Of a DNA stretch of 64,000 nt, positions 19,606 through 32,535 are shown piece by piece. Both the position numbers and the translations under genes were made by a program. The stretch lies in NCBI GenBank assembly GCA_001457715.1, contig CVRF01000001.1, forward strand, positions 186,001 through 250,000. Direction: 5' to 3'. The notes beneath the pieces were generated by a model. That model was not told the DNA's origin, searched no databases, and was given only the letters and a program-made list of their open reading frames with translations. How positions within the stretch are numbered: the first letter of the stretch is position 1; each line of letters begins with the position of its first letter. Source of the DNA: Candidatus Providencia siddallii (lineage in GTDB: Bacteria > Pseudomonadota > Gammaproteobacteria > Enterobacterales > Enterobacteriaceae).

Positions 19606-20502
19606 TTAACGAACACTGTTCATTAGTCGTTCATTAGCTGCTTTATTTATATCATAAGGTAATAATGTTGTTTTATGTTTATTACTATCATCCCATAATA
19701 ACAAAAGATAGCGTAATCTTTGTAATTCTGCACTTGGTTTAACATTAATAATTGTTTGAGCGCGTTGTATGTCATGATTAATGTTAGAAACAATGCCAAC
19801 AGGATAACCTTCAGGGAAGCGACCACCAAGGCTTGATGTTACTAGAACATCACCTATATAAATATCAACGTGTTCTGGAAGAAACCCAAATAAAATGTTA
19901 TCTACACAACCAGAACTTAATAAAATTATTCGGACATCATTACGTAAAACCTGCACAGGCAAAGCATGTGAAGCATCACAAATTAATAATACACGACTAT
20001 TGAATTTACTAACACTAACTACTTGTCCAATTACTCCTTTATCACTAATAACAACTTGACCCTCAAATACACCATTGTTACTTCCTTTATCAATTAATAC
20101 TTGATCACGATAAGGCGTATTCACTCTTGAAATTACTTGTGTTATCACTACGTGCTCATTTTTACGTAACGGCGATCCTAATAATTCTCTTAATCTGGAA
20201 TTTTCTTGTTTTATTTGATCAAATAAAAGATTATTAGCTTTTCTTATAAATAATTCCTTACGCAATAATTTATTTTCAAATTGTAATTTTTTTTTTAAAA
20301 AAAAATTTTCTGATAAATCACCAATCAATTTTCGCGGACTATTAGATAATAAATAAAATGGATTAAACAATGTATTAAGATAACTACGAACTAAATTTAA
20401 AAATTTGAAGTTGTAGTCAACAACTATAAGTATCAATGCAAATATTACAGCAAAGAAAACGCGCAATTGAAATGAAGGATCTCTTCTAAAAATTGATTTC
20501 AT
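19606..20502 (-). CDS. mreC: MreC, rod-shape-determining protein (short C-terminus)
   Basis: A bitopic inner-membrane protein that activates PBP2 and RodA and links them to MreB. The start MKSIFRRDPSFQLRVFFAV matches E. coli closely. Residues about 12-30 are the membrane anchor, about 70-110 a coiled coil (LQFENKLLRKELF, QENSRLRELLGSP) and about 115-270 the double beta-barrel (DKGSNNGVFEGQVVI, GVIGQVV, TSSLGGRFPEGYPVG). The protein is 298 residues against 367 in E. coli; the missing part is the low-complexity Pro-rich tail, which many reduced genomes lack. Likely cotranscribed with mreB, 63 bases upstream. Confidence 0.96.
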   Translation of the reverse strand: MKSIFRRDPSFQLRVFFAVIFALILIVVDYNFKFLNLVRSYLNTLFNPFYLLSNSPRKLIGDLSENFFLKKKLQFENKLLRKELFIRKANNLLFDQIKQENSRLRELLGSPLRKNEHVVITQVISRVNTPYRDQVLIDKGSNNGVFEGQVVISDKGVIGQVVSVSKFNSRVLLICDASHALPVQVLRNDVRIILLSSGCVDNILFGFLPEHVDIYIGDVLVTSSLGGRFPEGYPVGIVSNINHDIQRAQTIINVKPSAELQRLRYLLLLWDDSNKHKTTLLPYDINKAANERLMNSVR

Positions 20503-20565
20503 TACTACTTAGTTTTAATATAAAAAATATTTTTAATAAAATTAAAAAATATATAGCAAATTTAT

Positions 20566-22179
<1,614 letters not shown>

Positions 22180-22644
22180 ATGAATAAAAATTTAATTATA
22201 AAAAATACTAAGATTTTGCTTTTAAATGGCCCAAATTTGAATTTATTAGGAATACGTGAACCTGATAAATATGGCAATATTACTCTTAGTAAAATAATCG
22301 CTAAATTAACTAAAAAATCTGCTGACTTAAATGTTACATTAAATCATTTTCAATCAAATGCAGAACATCAATTGATTGATAGAATCCATACAGCGCAAAA
22401 TAATATTGATTTTATTTTAATTAATCCATCTGCGTTCACGCATACAAGTATAGCATTACGAGATGCAATCTTAAGTGTATGTATCCCTTATATTGAAATA
22501 CATATAACAAATATATACGCAAGAGAAATATATCGTCAAAATTCTTATTTCTCAGATAAAGCAATCGGTATAATTTGTGGATTAGGTGCAGATGGATACC
22601 TTTTTGCTTTACAAGCTGCTGTTAATTGGATTCGTTTTAAATAA
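22180..22644 (+). CDS. aroQ: AroQ, type II 3-dehydroquinate dehydratase
   Basis: A cytosolic dodecameric enzyme of the shikimate pathway. Its 154 residues contain [20 protein letters not shown] (near 14-33, including the catalytic Tyr), the active-site loop [15 protein letters not shown] (near 57), [16 protein letters not shown] (near 82) and [11 protein letters not shown] (near 106). This enzyme is unrelated to the type I AroD of E. coli, so the lineage belongs with gammaproteobacteria that carry aroQ beside accBC (for example Yersinia or Haemophilus). It ends 34 bases before accB. Confidence 0.97.
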   Translation: MNKNLIIKNTKILLLNGPNLNLLGIREPDKYGNITLSKIIAKLTKKSADLNVTLNHFQSNAEHQLIDRIHTAQNNIDFILINPSAFTHTSIALRDAILSVCIPYIEIHITNIYAREIYRQNSYFSDKAIGIICGLGADGYLFALQAAVNWIRFK

Positions 22645-22678
22645 TTTAATTAATTTGAAATAATATGGAATTATATTT

Positions 22679-23140
22679 ATGAAAATTCGTAAAATTAAAA
22701 AATTGATAGCTCTAATTGAGAAAAGTGATATATTTAAATTCGAGATATCTAAAGGGAAAAAAACTTTACGTATAAATCGTATTTCATCTAATTCAAAAAT
22801 ACTATTATCTAATAATCATTCTTTAAAAATAAACGAGGATAAAGATATATCTAATAGTATTGAGATTAACTCCAAAACAAGAACACCTATAACAAAAAGC
22901 GCCACTGAACATAAAGTACGTTCACCAATAGTAGGCACTTTTTATCGCGCACCAAACCCAGAAGCAGAACCATTTATAGAAATAGGTCAAAATGTAAATG
23001 TTGGAGATCCAATTTGTATTATTGAAGCAATGAAAATGATGAATAAAATAGAATCAGATAAAACAGGTACTGTAAAAGCAATTTTATTAGAAAATGGTGA
23101 TACAGTAGAATATAATGAACCAATAATTATCATTGAATAA
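22679..23140 (+). CDS. accB: AccB, biotin carboxyl carrier protein of acetyl-CoA carboxylase
   Basis: Carries biotin between AccC and AccAD in the first committed step of fatty acid synthesis. The N-terminal [17 protein letters not shown] matches the family. A variable Ser/Asn-rich linker follows. The C-terminal biotinyl domain (about 78-153) holds [19 protein letters not shown] and [10 protein letters not shown], with the biotinylated Lys near residue 119. Length is 153 residues against 156 in E. coli. Retention requires biotin from the symbiont or host. Confidence 0.98.
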   Translation: MKIRKIKKLIALIEKSDIFKFEISKGKKTLRINRISSNSKILLSNNHSLKINEDKDISNSIEINSKTRTPITKSATEHKVRSPIVGTFYRAPNPEAEPFIEIGQNVNVGDPICIIEAMKMMNKIESDKTGTVKAILLENGDTVEYNEPIIIIE

Positions 23141-23156
23141 TGAGATAATAATTATT

Positions 23157-24488
23157 ATGTTAAAAAAAATTCTTATAGCAAATCGAGGGGAAATAGCACT
23201 ACGAATCTTACGATCTTGTAGAGAATTAGAAATAAAAACAGTTGCGATACACTCTACCTGTGATAATAAATTAAAACATGTATTACTAGCTGATGAAACA
23301 ATTTGTATTGGACCAGCTTTAGCATCTAAAAGTTATTTAAATATTCCAGCTATTATATCCGCAGCTGAAATTTCAGGAGCACAAGCTATTCACCCTGGAT
23401 ATGGATTTTTAGCTGAAAACGCAGATTTTGCAGAACAAATTGAAAATTCAGGGTTTATATTTATTGGACCTAAAGCTGAAACAATACGTTTAATGGGAGA
23501 TAAAATTTCTGCAATTAAAGTTATGAAAAAAGCAGGTATTTCTTGTGTACCTGGGTCTGATGGAAAACTTGATAATAACATGAAAAAAAATAAATTAATT
23601 GCAAATAAAATAGGTTATCCAATAATTATTAAAGCATCTGGGGGAGGAGGTGGTCGAGGGATGCGTATTGTTTTTAATGAAAAAGATTTAGAATCTTCAA
23701 TTCATTTTACAAAAACAGAAGCAAAAATATCATTTAACAATGATACAGTTTACATGGAAAAATATGTTGAAAAACCACATCACATTGAAATACAAATTTT
23801 AGCTGACGGACAAGGAAACGCAATATGTTTATCTGAACGTGATTGTTCAATACAACGTCGTCACCAAAAAATAATAGAAGAAGCTCCTGTTGCTTGGATT
23901 AAACCTGAATATCGTCGTGAAATAAGCGAACGTTGTATAAATGCTTGTATCAACATCGGATATAGAGGTGTAGGTACGTTCGAATTTTTATTCGAAAACA
24001 ATAAATTCTATTTCATAGAAATGAATACTCGCATTCAAGTTGAACATGCTGTTACAGAAATGATTACCGGAATTGATTTAATTAAAGAACAACTACACAT
24101 TGCTTCCGGTTTTCCTTTATCTATAAAACAAAAAGATATTTTAGTACGTGGACACGCAATTGAATGTCGCATTAACGCAGAAGACTACAAAACATTTATT
24201 CCTAGTCCTGGTAAGATTATAAATTTTCATGCACCAGGTGGTTTTGGTGTTCGATGGGAATCACATATTTACACAGGATATACTATTCCTGTTTATTATG
24301 ATTCATTAATAGGGAAAATAATTAGTTATGGAGAAAATCGCAAAACTGCGATTTCTCGAATGAAAAATGCTTTAAATGAAATTATTATTGATGGAGTAAA
24401 AACTAATATAGAACTACATAAAAGAATTATGAACGATAAAAAATTTAAAATAGGAGATTTTAATATTAACTATCTTGAAAAGATATAA
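23157..24488 (+). CDS. accC: AccC, biotin carboxylase subunit of acetyl-CoA carboxylase
   Basis: An ATP-grasp enzyme that carboxylates biotin on AccB. ATG 23157 ([18 protein letters not shown]) gives 443 residues against 449 in E. coli; an upstream in-frame ATG at 23133 overlaps accB and adds 8 unrelated residues. Motifs: N-terminal IANRGEIA, the glycine-rich ATP lid [10 protein letters not shown] (near 162), [15 protein letters not shown], and [14 protein letters not shown] (near 288). It is coupled to accB with a 16-base gap. A few C-terminal residues are missing compared with E. coli, which should not affect the core. Confidence 0.98.
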   Translation: MLKKILIANRGEIALRILRSCRELEIKTVAIHSTCDNKLKHVLLADETICIGPALASKSYLNIPAIISAAEISGAQAIHPGYGFLAENADFAEQIENSGFIFIGPKAETIRLMGDKISAIKVMKKAGISCVPGSDGKLDNNMKKNKLIANKIGYPIIIKASGGGGGRGMRIVFNEKDLESSIHFTKTEAKISFNNDTVYMEKYVEKPHHIEIQILADGQGNAICLSERDCSIQRRHQKIIEEAPVAWIKPEYRREISERCINACINIGYRGVGTFEFLFENNKFYFIEMNTRIQVEHAVTEMITGIDLIKEQLHIASGFPLSIKQKDILVRGHAIECRINAEDYKTFIPSPGKIINFHAPGGFGVRWESHIYTGYTIPVYYDSLIGKIISYGENRKTAISRMKNALNEIIIDGVKTNIELHKRIMNDKKFKIGDFNINYLEKI

Positions 24489-25094
24489 CATAACAAACTA
24501 TGTTTTATATAATTATTTTGATGTATTGTTTTTATAAATAATTGAAAATTGATATACATAAATATGATTAAAATCTAAATATAAGATAAAATAATATTAA
24601 TTCAAATGCTAAAAGATTATTAATCTTATAGTAATTTTTTTTAAATCAAAACCTTTTCAAAATATATTTTTATTTAAATACTTAATATTTTTTTTAAATT
24701 AATATAAAAATATTTAGTTAATCTGATAAAATTTAAAAATTTATATTTACAAAAATATTAATATACATTATTAACATAAAAAATATCTATTTCGAAATAT
24801 ATATCGATTTGAAATATTAAAATTTTAAATTTTATATATAAAATGTTATTTATAATAAATAATATTTAATTTTTTATAAAACACACTAACATTAATAAGA
24901 TTTTTTATAAAACTATAATTTTTATATAAAAATATATTTTTATAAATAGCAAAATGACTTATTTTTAATTTAAAATAATTTATATTATATTAGGAGATCA
25001 CCAAAAATTACAAAAATAAAAAACATAAAAATCCTAGCAAAATTTTAAAATCTTATATAAATATAAACCAAAAAGAATAAGAGTTAAAATAACC
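24489..25094. other. Non-coding spacer upstream of fis; dusB expected here is absent
   Basis: About 600 bases. In E. coli fis is the second gene of a dusB-fis operon and panF and prmA lie between accC and dusB; none of these is visible. An SD-like TAGGAG near 24991 is followed by a short open stretch (to about 25050) that could be a coding remnant, but it is too short to identify. The fis promoter must lie here. Confidence 0.55.
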
Positions 25095-25391
25095 ATGTTC
25101 GAAGAAAGCACAAATTCTAAATTTTTAATTGTTGCCAATGTTAATTCACAAAACCAAGTGACAAAAAAACCATTACGAGATTTAGTTAAACAAGCATTAA
25201 AAAACTATTTTTCTCAATCAAATAATCAAGATACTAATAACTTATATCAATTAATTCTAGCTGAAATAGAACAACCTTTACTAGATATAGTTATGCAATA
25301 TTCACGTGGGAACCAAACTAAAGCTGCTTTAATTATGGGTATTAATAGGGGAACACTACGAAAAAAATTAAAAAAATACGATATGAACTAA
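25095..25391 (+). CDS. fis: Fis, nucleoid-associated DNA-bending protein
   Basis: A homodimeric nucleoid protein that activates stable-RNA promoters and shapes supercoiling. At 98 residues it has exactly the E. coli length. The N-terminal beta-hairpin arm (about 11-26), dimer helices and the C-terminal helix-turn-helix (about 74-95) are intact: [35 protein letters not shown] and [18 protein letters not shown]. It is preserved alone after loss of dusB and is followed by a good intrinsic terminator. Confidence 0.98.
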   Translation: MFEESTNSKFLIVANVNSQNQVTKKPLRDLVKQALKNYFSQSNNQDTNNLYQLILAEIEQPLLDIVMQYSRGNQTKAALIMGINRGTLRKKLKKYDMN

Positions 25392-25407
25392 ATTTATATT
25401 TAAATTT

Positions 25408-25438
25408 AAGCTCTTTTATTTTAAATATAAAAGAGCTT
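25408..25438 (+). terminator. Rho-independent terminator of fis
   Basis: Perfect 12-bp inverted repeat AAGCTCTTTTAT / ATAAAAGAGCTT with a 7-base loop, followed by TT; 17 bases after the fis stop codon. Confidence 0.8.
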
Positions 25439-25440
25439 TT

Positions 25441-26420
25441 AAAAAAAAATAATAATACTTATTACATTTTATAACTAAAATAGATTAGTATAATGCAAAT
25501 AACTTTTTTATTATTTATAAATGAAATACAAAATACAAAATACAAATAAATTTTTAACAAAAAAAATAAAAACTATATTAAATTCTAACTAAATTAACTT
25601 TATAGACTTATAATATATTTTATATAATATAGAGCAACACAAAAATTTTATATACTCATGAAATTATTTATATAATTTAATTATAAACTATATTTTTATT
25701 TTAACATATATTTCAATTCAAAATTAATTAAAATTAAAAATGTTTTTACAAAAATTTTTAAAAAGTATTGATTTAATATTTAAAATATTTTTAAGATAAA
25801 TAAACTTCCTATTAAAATAATAAAACTTTATAATATTTTCTCAACAAAAAATAATTTAAAAAAAATATAAACATCATAAAATATTTTTAATCTTTCATAT
25901 TAATATAAAATATAACGTAATCTTTTATAAGATTACTTTAAAAGTTTATATTAAAATACATTTAATAAAATTAAAAATCTATAATTTATAATAGCAAATA
26001 ACTAAAATATAATTTTAAATTATTTAAATTTATATAGTTTTAATAAATATAAGATTTAGTTACTAGCTAAATATTTAATAAATAGATTTTTTTCATAAAA
26101 TTCAATTAAATCAATATAAATATATATTATATGTTTTTTAATATCAAAATATATTAGAACATAGCTTATATAACATATAAAAATATTTTTATTTAAAACA
26201 ATACTTTTTATATTTTCGTAAAAATTACACGTGAATTTAAATATTAATATATTTTTTTTAAAAAACATAATGTGTTTTATTAATCAAAAATTACCTATAA
26301 ATAACTCATTAATATCGTTATATAATAAGCAATCTTTTATAATATGTAACAGTATTATTCATAATAATTTATTTCTTACATAAATTTTTTAAAAAAAATA
26401 ACATCAGGATTTTTATCAAA
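25441..26420. other. Long non-coding A+T-rich spacer
   Basis: About 980 bases between the fis terminator and mdh. A 70-codon open frame on the minus strand (26056-26268) is pure Ile/Asn/Phe/Lys low complexity with no family features and I do not consider it a gene. A small inverted repeat (TAATCTTTTATAAGATTA, near 25919) is too weak to name. Confidence 0.55.
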
Positions 26421-27368
26421 ATGAAAATTACAATTTTAGGTGCAGCAGGTGGTATAGGTCAAGCTTTATCACTTCTTCTTAAAAATCAACTATCATCAGG
26501 TTCAGAGCTATCTTTATATGATATTTCATCATCAATTATAGGTATTGCAGCTGATTTAAACCATATACCAACTAATGTAAAAGTTTTTGGTTTTTTTGGT
26601 AAAAATATAAAACATGCGTTAAAAGAATCTAACATTGTTATTATTTCTGCCGGGGTTTCTCGTAAACCTGGCATGAAACGAGCTGATCTATTTTATATCA
26701 ATTCTAACATAATATCTAAACTTATCGAAAACATAATTAACATATGTCCTAACACTTTAATCTGTATTATTACAAACCCTATTAATACAACAGTTGTTAT
26801 TGCTGCTGAGATTTTAAAAAAAGCTGGGGTTTACGATAAAAAAAAATTGTTAGGTATAACTACATTAGACATCATCCGTTCTAACACTTTCGTTTCTGAA
26901 TTAAAAAACAAAAATGCGAAAGAAATCGAAGTTTTAGTCATTGGTGGTCATTCAGAAACAACAATTTTACCATTATTATCACATTTAGAAAAAATACACT
27001 TAACTGATGAAGAAATTATCATTCTAACTAAACGAATACAAAATGCTGGAACTGAAATAGTTAAAGCAAAATCTGGAAATGGATCTGCAACTTTATCTAT
27101 GGGATATGCAGCTGCTAGATTATGTTTATCTGTAATTCGTGGTATGCAAGGTGAAAAAAATATAATCGAATGTGTTTATACGGAAGGAGATAGAAAATAT
27201 GCTCGTTTTTTCGCACAACCAGTTATGTTTGGTAAAAATGGTATCGAAAAATATTTACAAATTGGTAATTTAAGTAGTTTTGAAAAAAAAATTTTAAAAA
27301 ATATGTTAAAAACATTAAAATCGGATATCAAATTAGGTGAAGAATTCATAAAAAATTATCTAATATAA
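26421..27368 (+). CDS. mdh: Mdh, malate dehydrogenase
   Basis: NAD-dependent malate/oxaloacetate oxidoreductase of the TCA cycle. Its 315 residues (312 in E. coli) hold the Rossmann [10 protein letters not shown] (near 7-16), the substrate loop [15 protein letters not shown] (near 76-90, with the substrate-binding Arg pair), TNPINTTV (near 117), TTLDIIR (near 148) and catalytic [13 protein letters not shown] (near 174). It is preceded by an SD-like CAGGA and followed by an intrinsic terminator, so it is a single-gene unit. Together with the dicarboxylate transporter it may process host-supplied C4 acids. Confidence 0.98.
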   Translation: MKITILGAAGGIGQALSLLLKNQLSSGSELSLYDISSSIIGIAADLNHIPTNVKVFGFFGKNIKHALKESNIVIISAGVSRKPGMKRADLFYINSNIISKLIENIINICPNTLICIITNPINTTVVIAAEILKKAGVYDKKKLLGITTLDIIRSNTFVSELKNKNAKEIEVLVIGGHSETTILPLLSHLEKIHLTDEEIIILTKRIQNAGTEIVKAKSGNGSATLSMGYAAARLCLSVIRGMQGEKNIIECVYTEGDRKYARFFAQPVMFGKNGIEKYLQIGNLSSFEKKILKNMLKTLKSDIKLGEEFIKNYLI

Positions 27369-27377
27369 CAATCTTTA

Positions 27378-27413
27378 AAAGAGTTGGGCTTAACAAAAAT
27401 AGCCCAGTTCTTT
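27378..27413 (+). terminator. Rho-independent terminator of mdh
   Basis: Hairpin AAAGAGTTGGGCT / AGCCCAGTTCTTT with a GC-containing core and a 10-base loop, running into an uninterrupted T tract; 9 bases after the mdh stop. Confidence 0.88.
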
Positions 27414-27561
27414 TTTTTATCGAAAAAAATATCATAAATAATTATATATAAATTGTAATATAAATTAATTGTTAACTAAATTTATAATATTATATTAAAA
27501 CGAACTATTAGTTATCATTTAAATTGTATGATAAACTATAAAATCAAAAAAAATATAATGA

Positions 27562-28545
27562 TTAATTATAACCTTGAGTAACAATATATGCTAGATTAAC
27601 CAACGCTTCTTTGTAAATTGAATCATCAATAATCTCTAAAGAATCAACAGCTTTTTGTATTTCTTCTTGTGCTCTCAAATAAGTATATTCTAATGAACCA
27701 TAGTGTTTCATTATTGCAAATATTATTTTTAATAAATGACGGCTATTTCCTTTTTTTATAGCTTCTCGAATTAATATAGATTCTTTTTTGTTTCCATGTT
27801 TCATTGCATGTAAAAGCGGCAATGTTAATTTTCCATCATCAAGATCTTTACCAAAATCTTTATCTAAATTCATGTTATCATAATCATAATCAAGAACATC
27901 ATCAATTAACTGAAACGCAGTACCAATATAACGACCATAATTTTGCAGTGCTTTTTCTTGTTCTACAGAAGCATTAGATAAAACAGCAGATGAATGAGCT
28001 GCAACTTCAAACAAACGTGCTGTTTTACTATAAATAATTTGCATATACTCTTCTTCAGAAAGATTAATTTTATTGCAATTCATCAATTGTAAAATCTCAC
28101 CACCAGCTATAACATTTGCTGCTTCTGAAATTAATTTTAATATAAACATCGAATCAAGATCTATCATCATCTGAAATGATCGTGTATAAATAAAATCACC
28201 AACTAAAACACTTGCAGCATTACCAAAAACCATATTTGCGGCATGTTTACCTCTCCTCATATTAGAATCATCAACAACATCATCATGTAATAAACTAGCT
28301 GTATGAATAAATTCAATTAATGCAGCAGCTTGTGTATGTTTACAACAAAAATGTCCTAAAGATTTTCCTACTAAAACTACAATTATTGGTCTAATTCTTT
28401 TTCCACCGTTACTAATAATATAGTAACCAATTTGATTAACTAATGAAATATCTGATTTTAATTGATTTAAAATAACCTCATTTACTAACAACATATCATC
28501 AGTTATTAATTCTACAATAGACTTTATATTTCTTAACTTATTCAT
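27562..28545 (-). CDS. ispB: IspB, octaprenyl diphosphate synthase
   Basis: A trans-prenyltransferase that builds the quinone side chain from FPP and IPP. Both aspartate-rich motifs are present: LLHDDVVDDSNMRRGK (first DDxxD, near 89) and FQLIDDVLDYD (second, near 216), along with GGKRIRP (near 49) and the chain-length region GDFIYTRSFQMM. Length is 327 residues against 323 in E. coli. It is divergent from rplU-rpmA-obgE as in enterics. Its retention implies quinone-based respiration. Confidence 0.97.
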   Translation of the reverse strand: MNKLRNIKSIVELITDDMLLVNEVILNQLKSDISLVNQIGYYIISNGGKRIRPIIVVLVGKSLGHFCCKHTQAAALIEFIHTASLLHDDVVDDSNMRRGKHAANMVFGNAASVLVGDFIYTRSFQMMIDLDSMFILKLISEAANVIAGGEILQLMNCNKINLSEEEYMQIIYSKTARLFEVAAHSSAVLSNASVEQEKALQNYGRYIGTAFQLIDDVLDYDYDNMNLDKDFGKDLDDGKLTLPLLHAMKHGNKKESILIREAIKKGNSRHLLKIIFAIMKHYGSLEYTYLRAQEEIQKAVDSLEIIDDSIYKEALVNLAYIVTQGYN

Positions 28546-28826
28546 AAAATTAGAATTTACTTATAAAAAATAAAACAAAAAAATAAAAAAAATTTTTAAA
28601 TCATAAGATTACTATAAAATACAAAATATATACCATTATAAATGATCGTTTAAATTTTAATATAATTTTATAAATTTTACACTATATGTAACATCTAATA
28701 AACGAAAATAAAAAAAATAAAATGATATATTTACTTGTATTAAAATACTAATTACGTAAAATAATAGATTATTATATTTAATTTAAAAATCAAAAAAAAT
28801 CATCTAAAAAAGACTCGGAGTTCAAC

Positions 28827-29135
28827 ATGTACGCAGTTTTCCAAAATGGTGGCAAACAATATATGGTAAAAGAAGGTCAAATTCTCCGATTAGAGAAGCT
28901 AAATATCGCAATAGGAACATTCATTGATTTTAATGATGTTTTAATAGTTAATAACGGAGTTGAATTAAAAATAGGAACTCCTATAATTAATAATTATAAA
29001 ATAAAAGCAGAAGTAATTGCACATGGGCGTAATGAAAAAATAAAAATTATAAAATTTAAACGTCGCAAACATAGTCGTAAACATCAAGGACATCGTCAAT
29101 ATTTTACTGACGTAAAAATAACTAGAATATTTTAA
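28827..29135 (+). CDS. rplU: Ribosomal protein bL21
   Basis: Large-subunit protein binding 23S rRNA. Its 102 residues (103 in E. coli) start [14 protein letters not shown] and end with the basic loop [19 protein letters not shown] and the TDVKITRI tail. A clear SD (CGGAG) lies about 8 bases upstream. It heads rplU-rpmA-obgE, 14 bases before rpmA. Confidence 0.98.
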   Translation: MYAVFQNGGKQYMVKEGQILRLEKLNIAIGTFIDFNDVLIVNNGVELKIGTPIINNYKIKAEVIAHGRNEKIKIIKFKRRKHSRKHQGHRQYFTDVKITRIF

Positions 29136-29149
29136 AATCAGAGGATAAA

Positions 29150-29413
29150 ATGGCTCATAAAAAAGCAGGTGGTTCTACTAAAAACGGTCGCGATTCAAAC
29201 GCAAAACGTTTAGGCGTAAAACGATTTGGTGGTGAATACGTGTTATCTGGAAGTATAATAGTTCGTCAGCGTGGAACTAAATTTCATGCTGGAAACAAAG
29301 TAGGATGTGGACGAGATCATACTCTTTATGCATTAATTAATGGTAAAGTTAAATTTGAAATTAAAAAATCTGGTTCAAATAAACGTAAATTTGTCAACAT
29401 TGAAGCTGAATAA
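29150..29413 (+). CDS. rpmA: Ribosomal protein bL27
   Basis: Large-subunit protein whose N-terminus reaches the peptidyl transferase centre. Starts [20 protein letters not shown] and has the conserved [21 protein letters not shown] segment. Its 87 residues compare with 85 in E. coli. SD GAGGA is 7 bases upstream. In E. coli yhbE lies between rpmA and obgE; here that gene is gone. Confidence 0.98.
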   Translation: MAHKKAGGSTKNGRDSNAKRLGVKRFGGEYVLSGSIIVRQRGTKFHAGNKVGCGRDHTLYALINGKVKFEIKKSGSNKRKFVNIEAE

Positions 29414-29423
29414 TTTTCTTTAA

Positions 29424-30584
<1,161 letters not shown>

Positions 30585-31061
30585 ACAAATTATTTAATAT
30601 TATTTTTTTAATAAATCAATACCGTTGTCATTTTTATTCATTTTATTAGTTTGATTAATAAAATAAAAAAAATTTTTGTTTATATAACAAACGCATTTTT
30701 ATAAACTACTTGATATTTTATATATTAATAAAAACGTTAATATATTCTATAATGACTTATTATTTAATAAATTTAAATTACAAATAACATTTAAACAAAC
30801 AAATTATGTTTTTTATTTTATAATAAAAAACATACTAAAAGATAATATAAAACAAATTTTTATTAAATTAAAACAATTTAAAATTGTAAAAATAAATATT
30901 TTTAATAAAATATTAAAAATATAAATCGAATTATTACAAATAATATTAAATTAAAAATAACAAAATATATACAGAATATATAATTTTAATATAAAACAAA
31001 ATCTATAAATATATATTAATATCTCATTCATTTTAAATATAAAATTATAAGGTGTTTATCA
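30585..31061. other. Non-coding spacer; dacB expected here is absent
   Basis: About 480 bases of A+T-rich DNA. In E. coli dacB lies between obgE and greA. No trace of a DacB motif is seen. It contains the greA promoter region. Confidence 0.55.
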
Positions 31062-31538
31062 ATGAAATATGTTCCAATGACTGTATTAGGTGCTGATAAA
31101 CTAAGAGAAGAATTAGAGTATCTAAAATCTATACGTCGCCAGGAAATTATATCAGCAATAGCAGAAGCACGAGAACATGGCGATTTAAAAGAAAACGCTG
31201 AATACCATGCTGCTCGTGAACAACAAAGTTTTTGTGAAAGTAAGATTCAAAAAATAGAAAATAAATTATCTCACGCTCAAATAATTGATGTAAAAAAAAT
31301 AGTTAATAATGGACGAGTTATTTTTGGTTCAACAATTACGATGTTAAATATTAATACAAATGAAAAATTTACATACTGTATTGTTGGTGATGACGAATCT
31401 GATATAAAAACAAATTTAATTTCTGTAAACTCACCAATAGCACGCGGTTTAATTGGAAAAAATATAAATGATACTGTATTAATTAAAACCCCAGGTGGAA
31501 ATATAAAATATAAAATTCTTAAAATTGAATATATTTAA
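31062..31538 (+). CDS. greA: GreA, transcript cleavage factor
   Basis: Rescues backtracked RNA polymerase by stimulating endonucleolytic cleavage of the nascent RNA. Its 158 residues (E. coli 158) comprise an N-terminal coiled coil (about 1-75) with the acidic tip [17 protein letters not shown] (catalytic Asp/Glu pair near 41-44) and a C-terminal FKBP-like domain with [17 protein letters not shown] clear SD (AAGGTG) precedes the ATG. Confidence 0.98.
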   Translation: MKYVPMTVLGADKLREELEYLKSIRRQEIISAIAEAREHGDLKENAEYHAAREQQSFCESKIQKIENKLSHAQIIDVKKIVNNGRVIFGSTITMLNINTNEKFTYCIVGDDESDIKTNLISVNSPIARGLIGKNINDTVLIKTPGGNIKYKILKIEYI

Positions 31539-31864
31539 TTAAACCTCAAAACAATGAATTATATTAATAAATTTTAAATATATTTTAGTTAAAAATATAT
31601 TCATACACGATAGATAAATTAGCATTTTAAACTGAAGTTAGATATATTTAATTTAATATTATTTTATATATTTGTTGATATTTTTTAAATTTAAATAAAT
31701 AAATCAATATATATAAAATAAAAATATAATTTTTTAAAAAACGATTTTATATAAACAAATTTTAAATTTGTTTATGTACGAGTTTTAGTTTAATTACTAT
31801 TGAAAATTTACATTTTACCACCATTTAATCATAGTTAAATCTTATTGAATATATACAAAACATA
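31539..31864. other. Non-coding spacer; yhbY expected here is absent
   Basis: About 330 bases with no ORF or RNA gene. In enterics yhbY sits between greA and rlmE. Only A/T-rich sequence is visible. Confidence 0.5.
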
Positions 31865-32491
31865 ATGATCAAAAAATATTCTGCAAACTCTAATCGTTGG
31901 CTATATAAACATTTCAAAGATAAATATTTTCAGCAAGCAAAAAAAAAAAACTTACGATCGCGTGCGTGGTTCAAATTAGAAGAAATTCAACAAAGTGATA
32001 ATATTTTTAAACCAGGTATCACTGTTGTAGACTTAGGGTCCTCACCTGGAGGTTGGTCAAAATACGTTATTAGCCAATTAGGTCGTAATTGTCGTATAAT
32101 TGCTTGTGATCTGTTACCTATGACTCCAATAGTTGGTGTTGAATTTTTACAAGGAGATTTTTGCGATGAAATATTTCTAACTTCATTCTTAAAATATATA
32201 GGAAATAAAAAAGTACAAGTGATTATGTCAGATATGTTACATAACACATCTGGAATATCTGCTATAGATGTTCCACGTTCCATTCGTTTAGCGGAAGCTG
32301 CTTTAAATATATGCCGCATTAGTCTAGCACCAGGAGGATGTTTTATAGTTAAAATATTCAATGGATACGGTTTTAATGAATATCTTAAAAATATAAATAA
32401 CCTTTTTACGAAAGTAAAAATTCGTAAACCAAACTCTTCTAGACAACAATCGCGAGAAAAATATATTGTAGCAACAGAACTAAAAATATAG
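31865..32491 (+). CDS. rlmE: RlmE, 23S rRNA U2552 2'-O-methyltransferase
   Basis: A SAM-dependent methyltransferase acting on the A-loop of 23S rRNA. Its 208 residues (209 in E. coli) keep the K-D-K-E catalytic set: [10 protein letters not shown] (Lys near 38), [12 protein letters not shown] (Asp near 124), FIVKIFNG (Lys near 163) and the Glu in YIVATELK near the end, with the SAM motif [13 protein letters not shown] (near 57). It sits 44 bases upstream of ftsH, the classical ftsJ-ftsH pair. Confidence 0.98.
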   Translation: MIKKYSANSNRWLYKHFKDKYFQQAKKKNLRSRAWFKLEEIQQSDNIFKPGITVVDLGSSPGGWSKYVISQLGRNCRIIACDLLPMTPIVGVEFLQGDFCDEIFLTSFLKYIGNKKVQVIMSDMLHNTSGISAIDVPRSIRLAEAALNICRISLAPGGCFIVKIFNGYGFNEYLKNINNLFTKVKIRKPNSSRQQSREKYIVATELKI

Positions 32492-32535
32492 CATCATTAG
32501 CATTATTTATTGCAATTGTAAATGAGGTTAATCCC

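Noticed and set aside
26056-26268. 70-codon open frame on the minus strand between fis and mdh
   Set aside because: Low-complexity Ile/Phe/Lys/Asn composition expected from translating A/T-rich spacer; no SD, no family motif.
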